From NCBI RefSeq assembly GCF_014218355.1, contig NZ_AP023368.1, forward strand, positions 4,217,501-4,281,500: DNA of 64,000 nt. The letters are read 5' to 3'. Source of the stretch: Anaerocolumna chitinilytica (GTDB lineage Bacteria; Bacillota; Clostridia; Lachnospirales; Lachnospiraceae). This document shows positions 59,357-64,000 of this stretch, piece after piece. The translations under genes were made by a program, and so were the position numbers. The notes beneath the pieces are model-generated. The model was not told the origin of the DNA, did no database searches, and saw nothing but the letters and a program-made list of their open reading frames with translations. Position 1 is the stretch's first letter. Every line of letters starts with the position of its first letter.

Positions 59357-61150
59357 TTATTTCATTATGAGTATCTGATTAATCCCATTGATTAGTAAAT
59401 AAGTATATTTTCCATGAAACATCAACTGTTCGCATTCAAAAGGTATATGCTTATCCAATGTACCTTGTTTCATATCAATATCTATGTTGCTCTTGACTGG
59501 ATTGGCATTTGAGGCTCCGCCATCGTTGAAGGCGATTTTATTATATTGTCCCAACATACTATTGCCAAGTTCAATATACTTGCCAAGATCAAAGCTCATC
59601 CATGCCATGTCTCCTGTTATATACATCCTTTGATCCCAAGGGTTATAGGTAATTGATTGTGATGGAATATATTTGTTGTCACCATCTCCTATCAGATCCT
59701 GTATTAATACCGGAACTTGTGTAATTACCAGAATTTCACCTTCTACTTTCAATTGATAGAATGCATATCCATACCATCCACCCGCACCTCTGTTTTTAGA
59801 GTAAGGAATCATGGAATATCCAGTGGCAGCATCTATCATGGTAAAATTTTTAAAAAATTTACCTATCATTTCGTTACCTTTAACTATATTTTTTCCACTG
59901 CTATCTTTATATGTTCCTGCCGCCACTTTTGTAAGCTTAAGCTTTTCACCTGATATTGACAGTTCTTGAAGTGTCTGCAATCCCGTTGGTATATCCGCAC
60001 AAAGTACATAAGCCTTATCTCCTATGGTGGCAAGCGTCGCACCGTGCATTGTAGGAATAATCCCTGATATGGCTACTAATTTCGCTTTGAGAGCTCTTTT
60101 CAATTCGGAAGTACTTACCCTTGTTTTTGAATCCTGCAGGGTACGAGTATATTGCTCTTTGAAACAAATAACGAAGGAACCCGTATTATAATTATTTGTA
60201 TCATTGTCATATATGATATAGATATTACCAGCATCGTCAACTTGCACACCTTGCTGAGATTTGAAATTATATTGTATTCCATTATACTCCAATGTCTCTT
60301 CAGCATAGGGTGAACCGATATATGATTCGAACTTACCGCCTTCTAATTTCCCGTTGATTAGACCCTTTGCAGTAATTTTATTGGACAATAACTTGGGTTC
60401 CGGTAATTTAGTATAAGAAGTATTTGGGATACCGATGTTGGATGGTAATCCCTTATTCAACGTAAACAAATTACCATATGGATAGTTCTCGGTACTGCGA
60501 GCAGTCAATTTCTTTGTAAGTGTGGTATCCTGCTTCGGTACAGATGTTACTTGCACATAGGGAAGAGTAGGAGTCATGATTACTTTTTCGTAGTCGTGCA
60601 CATCCTTCTTATTATGAAAAGTGTATTCTGACTTCGGCTGATTCTTCGTGGAGGGTATAATCCCACCTTTTTGTGCTATCTTAACCTCGATTCCCTCAAC
60701 AGGGTAACCATATCCATAGGTTCCGGCTTTTTGACCATTCTTTGCCCAAGCCATCCATCCAAAACCACTTGATTTTACATGATAAAATACATCAAACTTG
60801 TCTGCCAAATCCCCAGTCACCATTATACTAATTGCTTCCACCTGTTTCTTTTTGACAGTGCTCCCAGCAACTGCATTATCCTTAACATATGTACTCCAAC
60901 TTGATTCTAAGTTGACTTGATATAAAATTGACCCGGTCATATTCTTAGGTAAGTTGTTAATCTTCAGTTTGACTGCTTCAACACTATTCCCGCTAACTCC
61001 CGAAAAAGCACCGTTAGAAACAATTCTTTGCCATCCCTTATCTTTTACATAGGTCTGGTAACTTACGCTTGGACTAAGCGCACCCAGGGCATCAACAGGT
61101 ATTATCGATGCAATTATAAAAACAAAAAGAAATATCACCAATCGTTTCAT
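59357..61150 (-). CDS. Secreted ChW-repeat protein
   Basis: A 597-residue exported protein. A signal peptide (about 1-22, LVIFLFVFIIASIIPVDALG) is followed by three clostridial hydrophobic W (ChW) repeats at about 28-75, 78-125 and 128-165, each with a W-x-x-Y/W ... G ... VEA-I pattern (YVKDKGWQRIVSNG, SSWSTYVKDNAVAG, GFGWMAWAKNGQ). The remaining 400 residues may form a beta-propeller-like domain with no catalytic motif seen. ChW proteins are surface or extracellular in solventogenic and gut clostridia. GGAGAAGG precedes the ATG. Confidence 0.88.
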   Translation of the reverse strand: MKRLVIFLFVFIIASIIPVDALGALSPSVSYQTYVKDKGWQRIVSNGAFSGVSGNSVEAVKLKINNLPKNMTGSILYQVNLESSWSTYVKDNAVAGSTVKKKQVEAISIMVTGDLADKFDVFYHVKSSGFGWMAWAKNGQKAGTYGYGYPVEGIEVKIAQKGGIIPSTKNQPKSEYTFHNKKDVHDYEKVIMTPTLPYVQVTSVPKQDTTLTKKLTARSTENYPYGNLFTLNKGLPSNIGIPNTSYTKLPEPKLLSNKITAKGLINGKLEGGKFESYIGSPYAEETLEYNGIQYNFKSQQGVQVDDAGNIYIIYDNDTNNYNTGSFVICFKEQYTRTLQDSKTRVSTSELKRALKAKLVAISGIIPTMHGATLATIGDKAYVLCADIPTGLQTLQELSISGEKLKLTKVAAGTYKDSSGKNIVKGNEMIGKFFKNFTMIDAATGYSMIPYSKNRGAGGWYGYAFYQLKVEGEILVITQVPVLIQDLIGDGDNKYIPSQSITYNPWDQRMYITGDMAWMSFDLGKYIELGNSMLGQYNKIAFNDGGASNANPVKSNIDIDMKQGTLDKHIPFECEQLMFHGKYTYLLINGINQILIMK

Positions 61151-61322
61151 GTACCTTCTCCTCTTTTATCCTAAAAATGTATCTGAATTGCCTCTTATAG
61201 CGAATTAATCTAATCTCATATAATTAACTTAATTATAGCATATAGAAAGTCCATCACAACTGGAAAAGTGTAACAACTGCACCAAGAAAGAAAAGGGGTA
61301 CTTATCTGCACACATACTTAAA

Positions 61323-61931
61323 TTATTCTTCAATTTTCGCTGTTATAGAATAGTGAGTAATTTCTTTTTGATAACAAAACACTGGTATTAGAAGCAAAAT
61401 TCCAATTACGCCGAACACAATCACTTCTTTTGTTAAATTTCTGCCATTTATATACTGCCAAATAGATAATCCAAAGAATAAAATGACAGGTGTTAACCAT
61501 GAATTTCTTATTTGCTTATAATAAACAGCTATATCCGCATTCGTAGTATGCAGTTGAAAGGGGTGCCCATCATTTTTCTTTTCAACAATGAAAAGTTCTT
61601 TATTATAATTACCCGGATTGGTTGAAATTTGTCCTGTACTATGTCCATAAGGTCTCCAACGTACTTTACCGATGGAATAGTTTAGATTAACATTTTTATA
61701 AAATACGGTATAACCCATATCCTCAAGAAAAGAACGGTATTCTTTTTCATTTTTATAGGATTTATGAGCGACAAATTCAATACAGTACTGATATTGGTCT
61801 GGTTGACATTCAATAAATTCATAGGATAATTTTCCTGTTTTATTCAAGCGATATCCATTATGAGCCATCTTATTTAACCATTTTACTTGTGTACCTAACA
61901 TTCCTCCAAATAAATGATAGCATTTTTTCAC
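61323..61931 (-). CDS. DUF2812 membrane protein
   Basis: A 202-residue protein: a cytoplasmic DUF2812 domain (KWLNKMAHNGYRL, then YQYCIEFV and GYTVFYKNVN) followed by two membrane spans near the end (about 145-165 and 172-190). The GTG at 61931 overlaps the PadR stop (TAGTG) and has GGAGG at nine bases; a GTG at 61940 overlaps the site itself. DUF2812 genes are regularly paired with PadR regulators, as here. Role unknown, perhaps PadR-controlled stress sensing. Confidence 0.85.
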   Translation of the reverse strand: MKKCYHLFGGMLGTQVKWLNKMAHNGYRLNKTGKLSYEFIECQPDQYQYCIEFVAHKSYKNEKEYRSFLEDMGYTVFYKNVNLNYSIGKVRWRPYGHSTGQISTNPGNYNKELFIVEKKNDGHPFQLHTTNADIAVYYKQIRNSWLTPVILFFGLSIWQYINGRNLTKEVIVFGVIGILLLIPVFCYQKEITHYSITAKIEE

Positions 61932-62254
61932 TATTTGCACCCTCCTATAATTCTTGAAGCTGTTTCAATTAATTTATTTAGCCTTTTTAATTCAGCCTCA
62001 GCAACTTCTTTTCCGGTTTCTGAAATTATATATTCTTTCTTTCGCTCACTTCCCTCATTGACAGGGTATATCCATCCCTTTTCATACAAATTATTAATTG
62101 CGCCATATAGTGAACCGGCTCCTAAAATAAGGCGACCTTGGGTTTCGTTTTCTACAAATTGCATTATGCCATAACCATGTTTAGGCTCATACAATGATAG
62201 TAATATAAAAAACGTAACTTCTGTAAGAGCGCCTCCCTTTACATTATCCTTCAT
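61931..62254 (-). CDS. PadR family transcriptional regulator
   Basis: A 107-residue winged-helix repressor. ALTEVTFFILLSLYEPKHGYGIMQFV is the PadR start, and GRLILGAGSLYGAINNLYEKGWI contains the recognition helix. The C-terminal dimerisation helix is short. AAAGGAG before the ATG at 62254 decides the start. It is co-transcribed with the DUF2812 gene and its promoter carries an inverted repeat, so it is probably autoregulated. Confidence 0.92.
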   Translation of the reverse strand: MKDNVKGGALTEVTFFILLSLYEPKHGYGIMQFVENETQGRLILGAGSLYGAINNLYEKGWIYPVNEGSERKKEYIISETGKEVAEAELKRLNKLIETASRIIGGCK

Positions 62255-62268
62255 AAAATTCTCCTTTA

Positions 62269-62314
62269 TTACGTTTACTGTAATATTTATATCACTAACC
62301 GTAATAAAAATCAA
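62269..62314 (-). promoter_or_regulatory. PadR promoter with inverted-repeat operator
   Basis: On the minus strand TTGATT (62309-62314) and TATAAA (62286-62291) are 17 bases apart. An inverted repeat TTACGTTTACTG / CACTAACCGTAA (62269-62280 and 62293-62304, 10 of 12 positions) straddles the -10 box, a typical site for PadR autorepression. Confidence 0.7.
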
Positions 62315-62433
62315 GAAAATTATATTTGAAAGTTACGTTTAAAGGCCATTGTATCCAAAGAGCCTTAATCAGCCAGTTATATGCAGGAGTATGCCTTTCA
62401 AGGATTACATATCCTGCACACACAATTTTAAGC

Positions 62434-62472
62434 AAAAAAAGTCGCTAATCCATGATCTATAAGGACTAGCGA
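62434..62472 (-). terminator. Intrinsic terminator of the secreted-protein gene
   Basis: A TCGCTAGTCC/GGATTAGCGA stem (one mismatch), followed on the minus strand by TTTTTTT, 29 bases past the stop at 62501. A second hairpin TGCAGGA/TCCTGCA lies further on (62382-62419). Confidence 0.85.
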
Positions 62473-62500
62473 AAATTTTTATTTTTGTCATAACTCTTAT

Positions 62501-63628
62501 TTAGTTCCGCGTATATACAGCCAAATTAGTAGGCCATTCTTCATCTTCACCTGCAATTGAAAGTAAATAAAAACAATCCTTACTAATTACCCGGAAATCA
62601 ACAATCGTATAGTATTTCGAAAGGTACTGACTTTGATTAGCTGACATCAAAAGTGAAAAGGTACTGTTCTCCTTTGAGGTATCGACACTATATATGCCTT
62701 CTCTGTTACAAACATAAATTGTATCCCCAACAGTATCGTAACTGAATTTATTATAAGCAGAATCAATGTTCAGCTCTCCTTTAGGCAAGTTCTGACTCCA
62801 AAGTATCTTTTTACCGTCCAAGGAGTATTTTATCAGTTGATATTTCTTGGAATCTGAGTCTGTTGTATTACTACTTGTATTTGCAGAATCGGAAGATTTT
62901 ACACTGTATAAATAGTTCCCAATAAATGATATATAACTCATTTTACTTAATTTCTGTGTACTGAGCCTCTTTTTTGTCTTCCAGTTGTATAACTGAACCG
63001 AAGTTTGTGAGCCGTAATTTTCGCTCACGAGTAAAGCTACAGTAGACCCGGTTATATGAATATCTCGGATACTAATACTACTATCTGAAATGTAATATTT
63101 TAACACATCGTCTAAAACAAAATCCTTCAAAACCGTCCCCTTTTTATTAAGTACCGTAAGCATAGGGACATCAGACTTTCCATCGTAGGTTCCCATATAA
63201 GCAACAAATAGATTGCTGTTTTTGTCCTGCTTGGTAGCCCAGATATTATCCCCACTAGAAATACGTTTGGAAAACTTACTGTTCAGTCTAATTGCCTGAT
63301 AAGATAATTTCCCATCATCCGACCACATCATTTTATACAAACCAACCCAATAAGAGTCAGAAGCAGAGACTTTGTAATAGGTATCCCATTCATAGGCATA
63401 AATCATACCACTGCTATTTTTGTTCAGCTCCCAAGGACCATTTTCGCATAAGTCCCCTTTATGTTTAAATGGTATTTCTTTTTCTTTATAATTTGGGGAT
63501 ACAAGTGTATTGGAACTTGAGGTGTTCTCCTCAGCGCTAAAGGCAATGGCTGGGTGGCTATTTATACTTTGTAAGGTCAGAAGTATGATTAAAATACAAA
63601 CAAATAATTTTTGCTTATGTTTTCTCAT
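62501..63628 (-). CDS. Secreted protein, possible beta-propeller
   Basis: A 375-residue exported protein with a signal peptide (about residues 1-30, LFVCILIILLTLQSINSHPA). The mature part has repeated short strands with Tyr/Trp and Asp, such as NSSGMIYAYEWDTYYKV and NSNLFVAYMGTYDG, that suggest a beta-propeller (DUF5050-like) but no catalytic site. The N-terminal signal style and length resemble the ChW protein two genes away, without ChW repeats. GGAGG precedes the ATG. Function unknown. Confidence 0.78.
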   Translation of the reverse strand: MRKHKQKLFVCILIILLTLQSINSHPAIAFSAEENTSSSNTLVSPNYKEKEIPFKHKGDLCENGPWELNKNSSGMIYAYEWDTYYKVSASDSYWVGLYKMMWSDDGKLSYQAIRLNSKFSKRISSGDNIWATKQDKNSNLFVAYMGTYDGKSDVPMLTVLNKKGTVLKDFVLDDVLKYYISDSSISIRDIHITGSTVALLVSENYGSQTSVQLYNWKTKKRLSTQKLSKMSYISFIGNYLYSVKSSDSANTSSNTTDSDSKKYQLIKYSLDGKKILWSQNLPKGELNIDSAYNKFSYDTVGDTIYVCNREGIYSVDTSKENSTFSLLMSANQSQYLSKYYTIVDFRVISKDCFYLLSIAGEDEEWPTNLAVYTRN

Positions 63629-63777
63629 TCACTTATCCTCCAACATAGAATTAGGCTCTGTCACAAGTTAAAGTTTTAATTCATTTGAAGCAGAGTTAAT
63701 TATGTTCTGCTTATTTTAAATATTTATTTCAATTTCCAAAAATGTGAATCAATTCATCTCTGCATATTAGTTTTAGT

Positions 63778-64000
63778 CTACATCATATCCTCTAAAATCT
63801 GTAATGAACATTCTTTTGCTGATGATGCAAAAGTATCGACTGTTAAATCATAACCTTCTTTTGGAAACAAATATTCATAAGATGCTTCGGCAGAACCCAA
63901 ACATCTATTTCTTCGTTCTTCTTCTCTTCTCTTTAATTCTAACAATGGGCACGTTACATGTACCAAATAAATATCGTATAATTTTAGACTCTCTATTAAA
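63778..64000 (-). CDS. Chloramphenicol phosphotransferase-like protein, 5' part off the window
   Basis: The last 74 codons of a gene whose start lies beyond the window end. The frame is open to base 64000. LYDIYLVHVTCPLLELKRRE, then NRCLGSAEASYEY and GYDLTVDTFASSAKECSLQILE, matches the C-terminal half of the CPT family (PF07931 type), where VDT and the Arg-rich lid are conserved. The P-loop part is not visible. In Streptomyces the family phosphorylates chloramphenicol; other members act on other small molecules. Confidence 0.78.
   Translation of the reverse strand, partial: LIESLKLYDIYLVHVTCPLLELKRREEERRNRCLGSAEASYEYLFPKEGYDLTVDTFASSAKECSLQILEDMM

Noticed and set aside
1..64000. rRNA, tRNA, prophage or intact insertion sequences
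   Set aside because: I looked on both strands for cloverleaf-like or rRNA-like stretches and for transposase, integrase, terminase or capsid motifs and saw none.

Overview
The window reads as chromosomal DNA of a low-GC, Gram-positive anaerobe of the class Clostridia, most likely a member of the Lachnospiraceae (Lachnoclostridium/Anaerocolumna-like). The reasons are strong AGGAGG-type ribosome binding sites with many TTG and GTG starts, a T-box leader, a DHOD of the PyrD/PyrK type, a Gram-positive Tad-like locus without a secretin, and a secreted protein with ChW (clostridial hydrophobic W) repeats. I saw no rRNA, tRNA, CRISPR array, intact transposase or prophage. The genus is an inference.

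Layout. 0-2.7 kb: a polar amino-acid ABC importer (ATPase, permease, lipoprotein). 2.8-8.4 kb: cytidylate-kinase-like protein, PucR regulator, zinc-dependent phospholipase C family protein, aldo/keto reductase behind a MerR-type promoter, and a CorC/HlyC membrane protein. 8.4-18.2 kb: a ten-gene minus-strand Tad-like pilus/secretion operon with a fused TadB/TadC-like protein and three CpaE/TadZ-like proteins with eroded P-loops. 18.9-21.5 kb: pyrK-pyrD-pyrE; the matching pyrC-pyrF pair lies at 36.2-38.4 kb in the same orientation, so the pyrimidine genes are split by about 15 kb. In between are two DUF2087 proteins, a long inverted-repeat element, cyclophilin and Xaa-Pro aminopeptidase, an orphan Imm7 immunity gene, a Met T-box controlling two sulfur amino-acid PLP enzymes, and an ABC-FtsX/two-component cassette.

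38.5-47 kb: a degenerate Nudix protein, small genes, a sugar or cyclitol catabolic cluster (two TIM-barrel isomerases, two Gfo/Idh/MocA dehydrogenases, a divergent AraC regulator) and a TPR glycosyltransferase. 47-64 kb is accessory: VOC and GNAT proteins, an HD-CHAP fusion, CPBP protease, two XRE regulators (one fused to a likely pseudokinase), an APH-like kinase, P-loop kinases, a radical-SAM-like protein and a methyltransferase behind an attenuator-like leader, HAD phosphatase, ChW protein, a PadR/DUF2812 pair and a chloramphenicol-phosphotransferase-like gene cut by the window end.

The most unusual items are (a) a dispersed hairpin-plus-RBS module that abuts the start codons of pyrD, a HAD phosphatase gene, the first Tad gene and, in reduced form, pyrK; (b) the methyltransferase leader with a consensus promoter, an eight-codon upstream ORF and an intrinsic terminator; (c) the non-canonical Tad operon; and (d) the structured inverted-repeat element at 23.1 kb.
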